From positions 1 through 45,087 of the forward strand of contig JAIPJC010000010.1 in NCBI GenBank assembly GCA_021734345.1: a stretch of 45,087 nt of DNA, read 5' to 3'. The stretch's first letter is position 1. The number at the start of each line of letters is the position of its first letter. Source of the stretch: Kiritimatiellales bacterium. Lineage in GTDB: Bacteria > Verrucomicrobiota > Kiritimatiellia > Kiritimatiellales > Pontiellaceae. This document shows, one piece after another, positions 1 through 8,865 of this stretch. The notes under the pieces were generated by a model. The model was not told the DNA's origin and did not search any database. It saw only the letters and a program-made list of their open reading frames with translations. Both the position numbers and the translations under genes were made by a program.

Positions 1-145
1 CGTAGCATCCGACATCCCCATAACCGAGGTCGTCCGCGAGAATGACCACGATGTTCGGCATGGCGGCTTGCGCCGCGGCACCCTGCCATGTGGACATAAG
101 TGCCAAACCCAGAACCGCGCTGACTGCAACATGTGTGTGTTTCAT
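1..145 (-). CDS. Type I (S1) sulfatase, N-terminal fragment cut by window edge
   Basis: Only the first 48 codons lie in the window; the gene runs off the left edge. The translation shows a signal peptide (charged start MKHTH, hydrophobic core, AAAQA cleavage-like region) followed directly by MPNIVVILADDLGYGDVGCY. That is the hallmark opening of an S1 arylsulfatase: the two adjacent Asp residues are calcium ligands in this family. The formylglycine CxPxR motif would lie beyond the edge. The ATG at 145 has GGAAG five bases upstream; an in-frame ATG at 157 is also possible. It follows the upstream sulfatase (stop at 159) with almost no gap, so it is probably the next gene of the same operon. Confidence 0.85.
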   Translation of the reverse strand, partial: MKHTHVAVSAVLGLALMSTWQGAAAQAAMPNIVVILADDLGYGDVGCY

Positions 146-158
146 ATAAACTTCCATC

Positions 159-1679
159 TTACCTGCTCGGCCTAGCCGGCAGTTTTTTGATCCGCTCCAT
201 CTCCCGTTTCAACTCACTGGCCTTTTCCGGGTATTTCGCAATCAAATTGTTTCTCTGACCGGCATCGCTCTGGAGATTATACAGTTGCTGGGGCGAGTTC
301 TCTTCGTCATCCGTGCACTTGTGAGAGCCGCTGCCAGGATGATCCACATAAGACCAGTCGCCCAGCCGTAGACTGAATCCCCCATCGACAGAAGCCATCA
401 CAATCGCCCGCGCCGCACCTCCGTCGAGGCTGCCGGTTTTTAATGCTTGGATAATATTCATTCCATCCGCGAGCTGATCGCCGCATTGAACGCCGGCCAA
501 TGCCGACAAGGTCGGATAGAGATCAACCAGGGAAATCACGGTGTCAGAAACGCTGTTTGAAGGAACAACCTGTGGCCAACAGGCAATAAAAGGAACTTTC
601 AGGCCGCCGTCCCAACCCGTCGACTTCATCCCACGGAGCCCGGCCGTGCTAGTGTGCCCGGATGGCAGCTTGTCCGATCGCGGCCCATTGTCGCTGGTAA
701 ATATAACCAGCGTAGTGTTGTCCAAATGCCGATCTTTAAGCCGCTGAAGAACCTTACCGACGCCATCGTCAAGTTCATGCACAAAATCGCCGTAGATGCC
801 GTGCTGCGTTTTTTTAACGTATTCCGACGAAGGGCAAATCGGATAGTGTACCGCGTTGGCCGTCCAGTAGAGGAAGAACGGCCCTTCGTTCGGATTTGCA
901 GCCTGCAGGTCAAGATAGGCCAGAACTTTTGCTACCTGTTTCGGAAACACGGATGCATCGGTCCAGTCGGCATCCATCATACCCGGCTGGCCGGACAACT
1001 CCTTCTTCTTGTCCCTGAGCCTGTCGGGCGGATTTGCAAAGCGGTCATTCTCAACAAACATGTACGGTGGAAAGTTGATCACGTCCTCGCCGTAATAATA
1101 ATCGAACCCGTGATCAACCGGGCCGCCGCGAACCTTTCCGTCATAATCGATGTCTGCCGCCAGCAGCTTGAACTGGTCAAAGGTCGGGCGTTGCCCGTAT
1201 TTCGACAGCAATGGCTTTCCGTCGCGGGTCGGCCAATCGATTCCCAGATGCCATTTCCCGATACAGGCGGTTTTGTACCCAGCCGTCTTGAGCCGCTCCG
1301 GGAGGGTGATGATGGACGGATCCACGATCGGCGGTTCATACTCCATTACAACGCCATTTTTAAGAGGGCCACGCCATGGATACTGGCCGGTCAGAAGTCC
1401 GTACCGGGTTGGGGAGCAGACGGAACTCGGCGCATAGGCTTGGGTATACCGGCATCCTTCCCGAGCCATCTGATCCAGATGTGGGGTGGGAATCGGCTTT
1501 TCCGGGTTGTAGCACTGCAAGTCGCCGTAACCCAGATCGTCCGCGAAAATGACAACGATGTTCGGCATTGGCTGTGATGTTGCGGCAGAAGCGAAGCCGA
1601 CAGCAACGCCAACCAAAAATGATCCCACCGTTGCGCCCCGCACGACGGCATGCCGTGCAATTCCCTTGAACCTTTTCAT
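159..1679 (-). CDS. Type I (S1) sulfatase, arylsulfatase-like, secreted
   Basis: About 506 residues. An N-terminal signal peptide (hydrophobic stretch about residues 12-33) precedes the sulfatase fold, which opens with PNIVVIFADDLGYGDLQCY. The catalytic motif CSPTR (Cys about 88) matches CxPxR, whose Cys is oxidised to formylglycine by a maturase; GKWHLG (lysine and histidine of the active site) and FTSDNGP (later metal ligands) follow. It should hydrolyse sulfate esters on a carbohydrate in the periplasm or outside the cell; the exact sugar position cannot be read from sequence. The ATG at 1679 was chosen because GGAGTGAAGG lies just upstream and the signal peptide starts there. The longer open frame to 1817 would overlap the end of the upstream gene and adds non-signal-like residues. 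Confidence 0.93.
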   Translation of the reverse strand: MKRFKGIARHAVVRGATVGSFLVGVAVGFASAATSQPMPNIVVIFADDLGYGDLQCYNPEKPIPTPHLDQMAREGCRYTQAYAPSSVCSPTRYGLLTGQYPWRGPLKNGVVMEYEPPIVDPSIITLPERLKTAGYKTACIGKWHLGIDWPTRDGKPLLSKYGQRPTFDQFKLLAADIDYDGKVRGGPVDHGFDYYYGEDVINFPPYMFVENDRFANPPDRLRDKKKELSGQPGMMDADWTDASVFPKQVAKVLAYLDLQAANPNEGPFFLYWTANAVHYPICPSSEYVKKTQHGIYGDFVHELDDGVGKVLQRLKDRHLDNTTLVIFTSDNGPRSDKLPSGHTSTAGLRGMKSTGWDGGLKVPFIACWPQVVPSNSVSDTVISLVDLYPTLSALAGVQCGDQLADGMNIIQALKTGSLDGGAARAIVMASVDGGFSLRLGDWSYVDHPGSGSHKCTDDEENSPQQLYNLQSDAGQRNNLIAKYPEKASELKREMERIKKLPARPSR

Positions 1680-1755
1680 GCCTTCACTCCGTCCATGTTG
1701 TCCGATTGATGATTGTCTCATCGGGTTTTTTGCCTTGAACCTCATGGCAAACGCT

Positions 1756-3354
1756 CTAGCTCTGTGAATACGGCATGTTTTCAAGCCATGGATCACCCGT
1801 CCGCTCCATCCAGTCAAGGATGCCCTTGATCATTTTCTTTTTCACATCGGCATGCTTTGGATCGCCCGCCAGATTATGTTCCTGCCCGGGATCGTTGACC
1901 ATGTCGTAAAGTTCGACCGGACGGATCTCCTTGAACGTTTGTCCCGGCTTGCCTTGGCAGTAGAACCAAAGCCCCCACTCCTGCGTGCGGATCAGCCTGC
2001 GCACTAAGTTTGCTTCCGGATTCGTCGCTTCGCAAAAGGCGGGACGATCCAAGTCCTCCGCCCCTTCGACATAGGGCCGCAGGCTGCGCCCCTGGCATTG
2101 CGCGGAAACAGGCAAACCGGCGTAGTCCAGAATGGTCGGCATGACATCCACGCCCTCGGCCATGGTTTTTATCCGACGTCCGGCGGGGATTCCTTTTGGC
2201 CAGAACATGATCAGCGGCACCTTCACGATCTCATCGTAGAATTCCCAAATCGCTTTTCCGCCGCCGGTACGGTGCGACCCACCCATATCGCCATGGTCGG
2301 CGGTGAAGACGATCAGGGTATCCTCCAGTTCCCCGCTCTGTTCGAGCGACTGGATCAATCGGCCGATCTGGTCGTCCATTTTACGAACCAGTCCGGTGTA
2401 GCAACGGAGATACTCTCGCACCCCGGCTTCGCCCATGAATTCCATCAGTTTGTCGTAGGACTGGCAGCTCGGATCCTGGGCGCAATAATCCGGGCGATGG
2501 AGGTTGTCCGGCACCGGCAAGGTATCCGGATTGACGGCATCGTAGTACGGGTCGGGGATCGTATGCGGGCCGTGGGGACGGGGATCGGACCATGTAAGCA
2601 TGAACGGATTCCCGCCGCGCTCCTTTAGATCCTCCAACGCCCGGTCCGCGTAGTATACGGTTGGATCCTGCGCCAGCGGAAGACTGCATCGACCGGCAAT
2701 ATAGGGGAGCTTGGTTTCTTTGAATTTTTCCATGCCGGGAATGGCATAGACCGGCCATCCACCCGCTTCGTTCCAGCTTCCTTCCGGAAGATCGGCAGGA
2801 ACCGGATGAGATTTTTTCCATTGTGCCAGAAACGCACGTTGGCTGGTGTCGCTGGCTTCGGCCCGTGGATTCCAGTTGTAGCACGCGTGGCGCGTTTCCG
2901 CTCCAAGATGCCATTTTCCCCGGTGGTAGCATGCAAAGCCGTTTTCATGGAAACTAGTGGCCAGCAGTCGCGTCTCGGCAGTCAATCCCCCCCGGCTCGT
3001 TCCCGGAGCCGCGTCTTCCGCCTTCGCCTCGTTCACGTTCAGTTCCTGTCCGTGGGTGTGCGGCCACATTCCTGTATGCAGCGTTCCTCTCGACGGAGTG
3101 CAAACCGGATAGCTGCATAGGGCATTTTCGAAATAAGCGCCTTCGCGGATGAGCCGGTCGAGATTTGGCGTCAGCGCCTGCGGATGGCCGTTGGCCGACA
3201 GATAGCGCACATTGTATTCGTCGGCCATCAGGAACAGAACGTTCTTGGGACGGCGCTTCCTTTCATCGGCGAACAAAGATGCCGACCGCAATCCAACTAG
3301 CGCCGTTGCGCCAATGCAGCAGGAACCTTGTGAAAAAAAGGCACGTCGTTCCAT
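1756..3354 (-). CDS. Type I (S1) sulfatase with twin-arginine-like leader
   Basis: About 532 residues. The leader MERRAFFSQG...GATALVGL resembles a Tat signal (RR-x-F-F then a hydrophobic run), unlike the Sec-type leaders of its neighbours. The sulfatase domain opens with NVLFLMADEYNVRYLSANG. The Asp-Glu pair replaces the usual Asp-Asp, as in several S1 subfamilies related to choline sulfatase. The active-site motif is CTPSR (Cys about 85), and FTADHGDMGGSH supplies the later metal ligands. The ATG at 3354 is preferred over the in-frame GTG at 3360, because AAGGAG lies 7 bases from the ATG but only 1 base from the GTG. It starts 16 bp after the upstream GH127-type gene, so the two are probably co-transcribed. 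Substrate is unknown. Confidence 0.92.
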   Translation of the reverse strand: MERRAFFSQGSCCIGATALVGLRSASLFADERKRRPKNVLFLMADEYNVRYLSANGHPQALTPNLDRLIREGAYFENALCSYPVCTPSRGTLHTGMWPHTHGQELNVNEAKAEDAAPGTSRGGLTAETRLLATSFHENGFACYHRGKWHLGAETRHACYNWNPRAEASDTSQRAFLAQWKKSHPVPADLPEGSWNEAGGWPVYAIPGMEKFKETKLPYIAGRCSLPLAQDPTVYYADRALEDLKERGGNPFMLTWSDPRPHGPHTIPDPYYDAVNPDTLPVPDNLHRPDYCAQDPSCQSYDKLMEFMGEAGVREYLRCYTGLVRKMDDQIGRLIQSLEQSGELEDTLIVFTADHGDMGGSHRTGGGKAIWEFYDEIVKVPLIMFWPKGIPAGRRIKTMAEGVDVMPTILDYAGLPVSAQCQGRSLRPYVEGAEDLDRPAFCEATNPEANLVRRLIRTQEWGLWFYCQGKPGQTFKEIRPVELYDMVNDPGQEHNLAGDPKHADVKKKMIKGILDWMERTGDPWLENMPYSQS

Positions 3355-3370
3355 ATCCACTCTCCTTGTA

Positions 3371-5485
3371 TCAGGGATGTTTCGTTTTTTTCGCGCCCTC
3401 TTCCGTCATCGTACCATCGGGATTCACAATTTTTTTCCTGACGATCCACTCCGTCTGAGGATCTACAACAGGTTTGGAGCAATCAGGAAAGGCCGTTCGG
3501 CGGAGCAGCGATGAACCCAGTGGCGTAAGCATCACTGCAACCTTGCTGCCGCCGCCGTCCAGCATTTTTCCTTCCAGTCCGACCGGTGGATTTGCATACG
3601 GCGTATCGCCGTTGCCGCCGGGCAAATCCGCTTGCGCAAACGTTTCCTTCGGATCAAACCGGTAATCCCACCGTTCAGGATGGACTGGACGGATCTCCAA
3701 CATGAAACATCCGCTGGGATCCCCTTCCTGCGCTTCATACTCCTTACCCGCCTCTCGGTCTTCTCCCAGAGGCAGAGAAAACAGCAACGGACCCCAGCAG
3801 TAATAACTTGAGTTTGTCAGGTTGGTCTCCACGATCAACTGTGGTTTAAAATCAAAATCAACGGAAACAACGTCGCCTTTCTTCCAGGTTCCGTGAATCG
3901 ATATCGTCCCGCCTTCCGCGTCAACGGTTGCCCCCTCCGCATCGATTTTCACATCTCCGCTGCGCGGAGGCCGACGCAGAACCAGCGTGGTGTTTGCATC
4001 CGAATCAAAAACAAACCTGATTTTGTCTGAAAAAGGATAATCCGTTTCTTCAATGATGGAGATTCGCCTGCCGGCAACCGTTGCGTCCACCCTGTTCGGA
4101 CCATAGTAGCTTGCAATCAGCTCGTTTTTATTCTGATCAGCAAACCACATGCCTTCGACATAATAAGGCATCAGGCGCGGCGCGACAGTCGCGCAGCAGG
4201 GTGCCGCATGCATTGGCGCATAAAGATATCGGCCTCCGTGCGTATACTCACTCGCGTCTTTCTGATTGTCATGGGATAGATAGCGCACTGCGGTTGCCAC
4301 CGGTTGCAATCGCGCCCCTTGGGCGGCATTCAAGACGATGGTTTCAGCCCGGCGTGCTGCGTCAAGATTGCCAGTCCAAGCGGCAATCCGATTCAATGCC
4401 ATCACTGCCGACACCATGGTGCAATATTCTCGCGGCAGCATGGACGTCCCCAAACGCCGATCAATCCCTTCGTCGCCCACCACACCGCCACCCGGTGTGT
4501 CATGCCGGTCATATTTCATCAGCACGTTTTCCGCAGCGAGTCTGTAGTTTTCCGCATGTGTCATCCTGTATGTAATAATCGGCGTCTGAATTCCTTCCAT
4601 AGTGTGCGGTGTGTGGGACCACCACAGCCGGTCAGGATGCTTTAATTCATCATAGCTCAGATCCGCATTGGCCTTTTTGACACTTTCTGTTTCCTTTTGG
4701 GAAAAATCATCATAGAGCCACCGCATGGCTTTGACGTATTTCGGGTCGTCCGTCAAACGGTAGAGCCATTCGAGCGTGTCGGTGAATGCGATGCCGTGGG
4801 AGACGCCGCTGCCCTGCTGAAAGACCTCCTTGCCTTCGTAATGGTTCAACGTGCAGTCCACGGCTTTTTCAACCGCCTCCAACACGCGGGCATCTTTCGT
4901 ATATTCGTAATAGGCCAGCATGGCCTGAAACAGATGTGCCTGGGTCCACAATTCGCCGTTGTTGAATTTTTCCGTGCGCAGGGCAAAGCGGTCTGACGGA
5001 ACATAAATTCCGATATAGCCGTCCGGTTCGTTTTTCTGCGCGTCGAGGATGTCGCCTATTTGCTGTTCAACCTTGGTTTTGTATTCCGCATTGTCCGTCA
5101 GAAACGCCAAACGCACATTCGCATCCAGTAAGTTGCCCTCCACCTCGCCAACCCACCATGAACGGGAAGCGCTGCCACCCGGATAGGTGTAGGGATCGGC
5201 GAGCGTACCGTTCTTGTTCACGAAAATCCTGTTATTCACCATGTTGGAGACTTTGCCATATTTCCCGGCCAATCCTTCCCGCAAGTCCAAATCCATCTGC
5301 TTGCGGATCCAACCCTGCGGCTTGATATCCCCTGCCGGCAACATGCTGAGCGCCGGCTTACCGCACCCGTCGCCAGCGTCGGATTTCATGACAAGTTGGT
5401 TGCCAGCCGCCTGTACATTCATGGTGGTTAATAGACCAATCATTACTACTGCGGCGGCGATAGGTACAAAAATATGTTTTTCCAT
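3371..5485 (-). CDS. GH127-type (DUF1680) glycoside hydrolase, putative beta-L-arabinofuranosidase
   Basis: About 704 residues with a Sec signal peptide (hydrophobic residues about 8-26, VQAA cleavage region). The (alpha/alpha)6 barrel is suggested by conserved stretches such as QMDLDLREGLAG, DTLEWLYRLTDD and HTPHTMEG. GH127 enzymes of known structure use a Zn-bound Cys nucleophile with an E-x-C pair and a C-C pair. Both are visible here: E353-Y-C355 in PREYCTM and C430-C431 in AAPCCATVAPRLMPYYVEG. The family includes beta-L-arabinofuranosidases, but GH127/DUF1680 is broad, so the sugar is not certain. GGAAG precedes the ATG. It lies 151 bp after the second GH127-type gene and 16 bp before the Tat-leader sulfatase. 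Confidence 0.88.
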   Translation of the reverse strand: MEKHIFVPIAAAVVMIGLLTTMNVQAAGNQLVMKSDAGDGCGKPALSMLPAGDIKPQGWIRKQMDLDLREGLAGKYGKVSNMVNNRIFVNKNGTLADPYTYPGGSASRSWWVGEVEGNLLDANVRLAFLTDNAEYKTKVEQQIGDILDAQKNEPDGYIGIYVPSDRFALRTEKFNNGELWTQAHLFQAMLAYYEYTKDARVLEAVEKAVDCTLNHYEGKEVFQQGSGVSHGIAFTDTLEWLYRLTDDPKYVKAMRWLYDDFSQKETESVKKANADLSYDELKHPDRLWWSHTPHTMEGIQTPIITYRMTHAENYRLAAENVLMKYDRHDTPGGGVVGDEGIDRRLGTSMLPREYCTMVSAVMALNRIAAWTGNLDAARRAETIVLNAAQGARLQPVATAVRYLSHDNQKDASEYTHGGRYLYAPMHAAPCCATVAPRLMPYYVEGMWFADQNKNELIASYYGPNRVDATVAGRRISIIEETDYPFSDKIRFVFDSDANTTLVLRRPPRSGDVKIDAEGATVDAEGGTISIHGTWKKGDVVSVDFDFKPQLIVETNLTNSSYYCWGPLLFSLPLGEDREAGKEYEAQEGDPSGCFMLEIRPVHPERWDYRFDPKETFAQADLPGGNGDTPYANPPVGLEGKMLDGGGSKVAVMLTPLGSSLLRRTAFPDCSKPVVDPQTEWIVRKKIVNPDGTMTEEGAKKTKHP

Positions 5486-5569
5486 TTTTTAATCTTCCGT
5501 GGATCCTGTCTTTAAAGAGCGCAGCCAACAAGAGTATCACCCTGAAATTCCACTGGCCCCCAGGATCAG

Positions 5570-5587
5570 TTCATCGACCGCGATGAA
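5570..5587. promoter_or_regulatory. Perfect 7-bp dyad between the two GH127-type genes
   Basis: TTCATCG-ACCG-CGATGAA is a perfect inverted repeat in the 151-bp gap between two minus-strand GH127-type genes, about 85 bp upstream of the downstream start. It could be an operator or a small RNA hairpin. No run of U follows in the minus-strand direction, so a simple terminator is less likely. No second copy was noticed in the other intergenic regions of the window. Confidence 0.35.
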
Positions 5588-5636
5588 TAGAACGTACCTG
5601 AACCCATAGATTGCCATCTCGTTGTTTTGCCTCGGT

Positions 5637-7673
5637 TTAAAATGTCCGCATCGGATCGTCTTCGTCTTTGAACACGGGGGCTTTGTCCGGCGTGTGCGGC
5701 GCGGCATCGGTCGCCGTCAAGGGGAAGGTCGTGCGGCGCAGCAGCGTACTGCCCAGCGGATGCAAGGTGACTTCCGTCTTTTCGTTCCGGCCGTTCAACA
5801 ACGTTCCCTTCAATCCCACCACCGGCTTGGTCCACGGACTGAGCGGATCGCCGGCAAGATCGACTTTTTTAAATACGGAGTCCGGATCCAGGATATAATC
5901 CCACCCTTCCGTCGAGGCGGGTTTGACGATCCAGTCATTGAATCCGGTTGGTGCTCCGGCCCGCACGATCTCTTCCCGAACGCTCACCTGATCGGGAATC
6001 GGCAAGGCAAAGACCAGCGGCCCCCATTCGTAGTACGCCTGCTTCCCATCATGCTGCTCCCGGCGGTTCACCTGGAAATCAAAGTCGACGTTCACCGCGT
6101 CGCCGGCGTTCCAGGTTTTGGAAATCCGAATCAGGCGCCCTTCGCGGGAAACCTGAGCCTGCGGTCCGGCATCCATGCCGACCTTTCCGCTATTGGGAGG
6201 CACGCGCAACGCCAGTTCAAAAAAGAGCGGCTTCGCCGTTTCGATGCGAAAAGCCACTCGGCTTGAAAATGGATAGTCTGTTTCCTGAATGATTTTCACC
6301 CGCTGCCCGCCGATCTCCGTGTTCAGCTCGCTGGCACCGTAGAGATTGGCAAGGAGTTCCGGTTTTTGTGTTGAACGAAACCACATTCCTTCCACATAGG
6401 CCGGCAGCAACCGGATCGAATTCAAGGTGCAGCAGGCCGCCGTGCGGTGCGCGGCCGAAAACACTTCCCGTCCACCGTGCAGGCTGGGCTGATCCGCGCT
6501 CAGCCGGTTATCGCGCGAAAGATAGATCACCCCCGTGTTGGCCGGATGAAACCGGGCACCCTGTGCGGCGTTGAGCGCACACTTCTCGCTCCAGTCGCCG
6601 GAAAACAGATTGCCCTCGTACATGAAAAGCCGGTTGAGCGAACAGATGCCTTCCGTCTTGGCGCAATATTCGTTGCCCTCATCGCCGCCACCGTAGGCGC
6701 CGGCAATCGCCTCCAACTTGCCGGCGACAAACCCGCCGCCGGGATTGGTATGCCGGGCCAGTTTGAGATACATGTTTTCAGATGCTTTTTTCAGCCCGGG
6801 ATCGTTTTTAAGAAAGCCGACGATTCCCGGCATGTGCAGACCTTCGGCGGTGTGCGGCGTGTGGTCCTGCCAGAGCTTTTCCGCATCCAGCAGGTTGGCG
6901 CTGTTCATGTCCGCTTTGGGGTAGCGGCAGAAATCGGCATAGAGCCAGCCGCAAGCGACCGCATAATACTGGTCGCCGGTCAACCGCCAGAGCCATTCAA
7001 GCGTGTCCATGTAGGCCACCCCGTGCGTCACCCCGCCGTCCACGCCCGGACGAATGAAATAGGTTCCGCTGTCCCTGTAGTGGTCGATGGTGGCATGCAC
7101 GCCGCGCTCCACTGCACTCAGCACACGAGGATCGCCGGTATATTCATACCAGGCCAGTAGCCCCTGGAACGTGCGACTCTGTGTCCAGAATTCGCCATCA
7201 AACCCTTTGTCCGGAAAACGGGTTTCCGGCGAATATATTCCGATGTAGCCGGTCTCTTCAACCCGCGCGAGAATGCGCTCCACCCAGCCCTTGGCCTGAT
7301 CAAGATCGGGCTGGTTTCCGGTCAGAATCGCCATGCGGATGAAACCATCCATCCAGTAGCCTTCGTGCTCGCCCGCCCACCAGGCTTTCTCCTTGATGCC
7401 GCGGCTGCCCATGATCCAACTACCCGGCTCGCGGACTTGCGCCGCGAAAAGATTCTGCGCCACGTTACCCGATATGCGGTCGTACCCGCCCGCAATGCCT
7501 TCCCGCAAATCCAACTCCATCTGCCGCAACAGCCAGCCACACGGCATGACCTCGCCGGGTTTGAGCAGCGTGTAAGGCGGCAACGCCCCACCTTCCCCGG
7601 TGGCGAGCACCATCCCCGCCTGGGCGATCATCGCTACCGTTGCAACACATGTTAAAAATCTTCTACTCGCCAT
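5637..7673 (-). CDS. GH127-type (DUF1680) glycoside hydrolase, second paralogue
   Basis: About 678 residues with a signal peptide (ATVAMIAQAGMVLATG). Family landmarks match the neighbouring GH127-type gene: QMELDLREGIAGGYD, EYTGDPRVL, DTLEWLWRLTGD and HTPHTAEGLHMPG. The Zn/nucleophile residues of GH127 are present as E335-Y-C337 (GNEYCAKTEG) and C414-C415 (RTAACCTLNSIRLLPAYVEGMW). The two proteins are clearly paralogous but diverged along their whole length, which suggests different linkages or sugars rather than a recent copy. The start at 7673 has AAGGAG seven bases upstream. Most likely secreted, acting on arabinose-containing or related side chains; substrate is not provable from sequence. 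Confidence 0.88.
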   Translation of the reverse strand: MASRRFLTCVATVAMIAQAGMVLATGEGGALPPYTLLKPGEVMPCGWLLRQMELDLREGIAGGYDRISGNVAQNLFAAQVREPGSWIMGSRGIKEKAWWAGEHEGYWMDGFIRMAILTGNQPDLDQAKGWVERILARVEETGYIGIYSPETRFPDKGFDGEFWTQSRTFQGLLAWYEYTGDPRVLSAVERGVHATIDHYRDSGTYFIRPGVDGGVTHGVAYMDTLEWLWRLTGDQYYAVACGWLYADFCRYPKADMNSANLLDAEKLWQDHTPHTAEGLHMPGIVGFLKNDPGLKKASENMYLKLARHTNPGGGFVAGKLEAIAGAYGGGDEGNEYCAKTEGICSLNRLFMYEGNLFSGDWSEKCALNAAQGARFHPANTGVIYLSRDNRLSADQPSLHGGREVFSAAHRTAACCTLNSIRLLPAYVEGMWFRSTQKPELLANLYGASELNTEIGGQRVKIIQETDYPFSSRVAFRIETAKPLFFELALRVPPNSGKVGMDAGPQAQVSREGRLIRISKTWNAGDAVNVDFDFQVNRREQHDGKQAYYEWGPLVFALPIPDQVSVREEIVRAGAPTGFNDWIVKPASTEGWDYILDPDSVFKKVDLAGDPLSPWTKPVVGLKGTLLNGRNEKTEVTLHPLGSTLLRRTTFPLTATDAAPHTPDKAPVFKDEDDPMRTF

Positions 7674-7823
7674 CTCTTATCTCCTTATCCAAAGCATGGG
7701 GTACTCGCCGGGATCTGCATCAATGTCGCAATGCAAGGCCTGGAACAAAATATGGATGAGTATGAACGCAAAAAGGCTCTGAAACATCCAGGATATGTTT
7801 GGTCCGACGAAAATACAACGCTT

Positions 7824-7853
7824 CCTCTTCCGGACTTGCCTAGGTTGAAGAGG
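7824..7853 (-). terminator. Weak hairpin after the PEP-CTERM gene
   Basis: CCTCTTC (7824-7830) and GAAGAGG (7847-7853) form a 7-bp stem with a 16-nt loop, starting 11 bp beyond the stop codon of the PEP-CTERM gene. The U-tract in the minus-strand direction is poor (GUUGUAUUUU lies a few bases on). It may attenuate transcription between the surface-protein genes and the GH127/sulfatase genes rather than stop it. Confidence 0.35.
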
Positions 7854-7864
7854 GATATCCCGTG

Positions 7865-8776
7865 CTACAAGTGTAGCTTTCGGATCGCCATAAACATCCC
7901 GATGGAAACCGCAAACAGTCCCAGGGTGGCTGGTTCGGGAATGACAGTGAAATTCAAAGTACTGCCACCGTTGGCGCTGGAGAGAACCCATTCCGTTGTT
8001 CCGCCGTTGAGCACCTTGAAATTCGCCCCGGCATAGGATCCGGTGTTCGTATACGATCCGCCTTGCCCAGTCAGCCAGGTCGCCAACGCGCCGGTCATGG
8101 TCGTGTCAACATGGCTACTGTCGATCAACGAATAGTTTCCCACCGCTGGTCCGGCAGAGAGATCCAGCTCAATAATACCATCCAACAGCATCGTTGCCGC
8201 ACCATTGCTCTTGGTTGAAACGAAAGTGGAGACAGAATTGGCACCAAATTCATAGGTCATTATCCCGTTCGCACCGAGCGAAATATTTCCAAAACTGACC
8301 GCTGCGGCGTTTTCTATAATCATGTGCCCTGCTCCACCGGTGCCAATTGTCAAAAACCCGTTATTAGCGGTATGGGCATGAAATGCAGAACCTGTTTTCA
8401 AGGTCAATTGGCCGGCACGGGCCGTCTGAATGCTATTTCCTACAAAAGCATTAATCGTATCGACAACGCCACCGGACAACACCTCAACATAGGCTGTTCC
8501 AGTAAAACTGGGCACTGCGTTAAACGTCGTGAAATAGGTAAAATTGTCACTAAACGCCTTATCCAATTGAGCCGGGTTTCCAGGACTCGATCCCGTTTGA
8601 TAGTGTATGGACATTGAATCCGCCTGTACTGGAAACGTATCCCAGTTTCCCACCGTTGAAAACAGATTATTATTCGCATCCAACCCGGTAAACACAACAT
8701 TTCCCGCCACACCTTCTTGCGTCGCGCCCAGTAACACGAAACAAACCAACGCCAATCCTTTTGTCACTTTACTCAT
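7865..8776 (-). CDS. PEP-CTERM-tailed surface/exported protein with beta-rich repeat module
   Basis: About 303 residues. It begins with a signal peptide (KGLALVCFVLLGATQEGVAG). Most of the protein is a Gly/Thr/Asn-rich beta module (about residues 25-270) with strand repeats such as YVEVLSGGVVDTINAFVG. It ends in a textbook PEP-CTERM sorting signal: VIPEPATLG, a hydrophobic segment, then the basic tail RKLHL. PEP-CTERM proteins are recognised by exosortase in Gram-negative-type bacteria; no exosortase lies in this window. The ATG at 8776 is chosen because AGGAG sits eight bases upstream and the signal peptide begins there. The first ~200 residues are almost identical, also in DNA, to the neighbouring gene upstream. 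No enzymatic motif is visible; a surface-attachment or glycan-display role is inference. Confidence 0.85.
   Translation of the reverse strand: MSKVTKGLALVCFVLLGATQEGVAGNVVFTGLDANNNLFSTVGNWDTFPVQADSMSIHYQTGSSPGNPAQLDKAFSDNFTYFTTFNAVPSFTGTAYVEVLSGGVVDTINAFVGNSIQTARAGQLTLKTGSAFHAHTANNGFLTIGTGGAGHMIIENAAAVSFGNISLGANGIMTYEFGANSVSTFVSTKSNGAATMLLDGIIELDLSAGPAVGNYSLIDSSHVDTTMTGALATWLTGQGGSYTNTGSYAGANFKVLNGGTTEWVLSSANGGSTLNFTVIPEPATLGLFAVSIGMFMAIRKLHL
8161..8760. repeat. Direct repeat copy 1 (N-terminal module of surface protein)
   Basis: This stretch matches 9960-10559 at a constant offset of 1799 bp without visible gaps. Within 8320-8600 only a handful of differences were seen by eye, while the flanks diverge completely. 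It encodes the signal peptide and most of the beta module of the PEP-CTERM protein. The boundaries are approximate, because identity fades gradually toward both ends. Confidence 0.9.
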
Positions 8777-8800
8777 TTTCTCGGCTCCTGTTTTTCCATT

Positions 8801-8835
8801 TTTCCGCCCACCGGATTTCACCCAGCGGGCGGAAA
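8801..8835 (-). terminator. Strong GC hairpin between the two duplicated surface-protein genes
   Basis: TTTCCGCCC (8801-8809) pairs perfectly with GGGCGGAAA (8827-8835), a 9-bp stem with a 17-nt loop. It lies about 30 bp past the stop of the upstream gene and about 25 bp before the start of the PEP-CTERM gene. The minus-strand transcript lacks a U-run after the stem, so it is not a classical intrinsic terminator. It may stabilise the 3' end of the upstream message or set unequal expression of the two genes. Confidence 0.45.
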
Positions 8836-8865
8836 CCAATTCATAATTCAAACTAGCTTTACCCA

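Noticed and set aside
654-1577. 307-codon open frame on the plus strand
   Set aside because: Antisense shadow of the sulfatase gene, which carries all catalytic motifs in order; no motif or ribosome site in the shadow frame.
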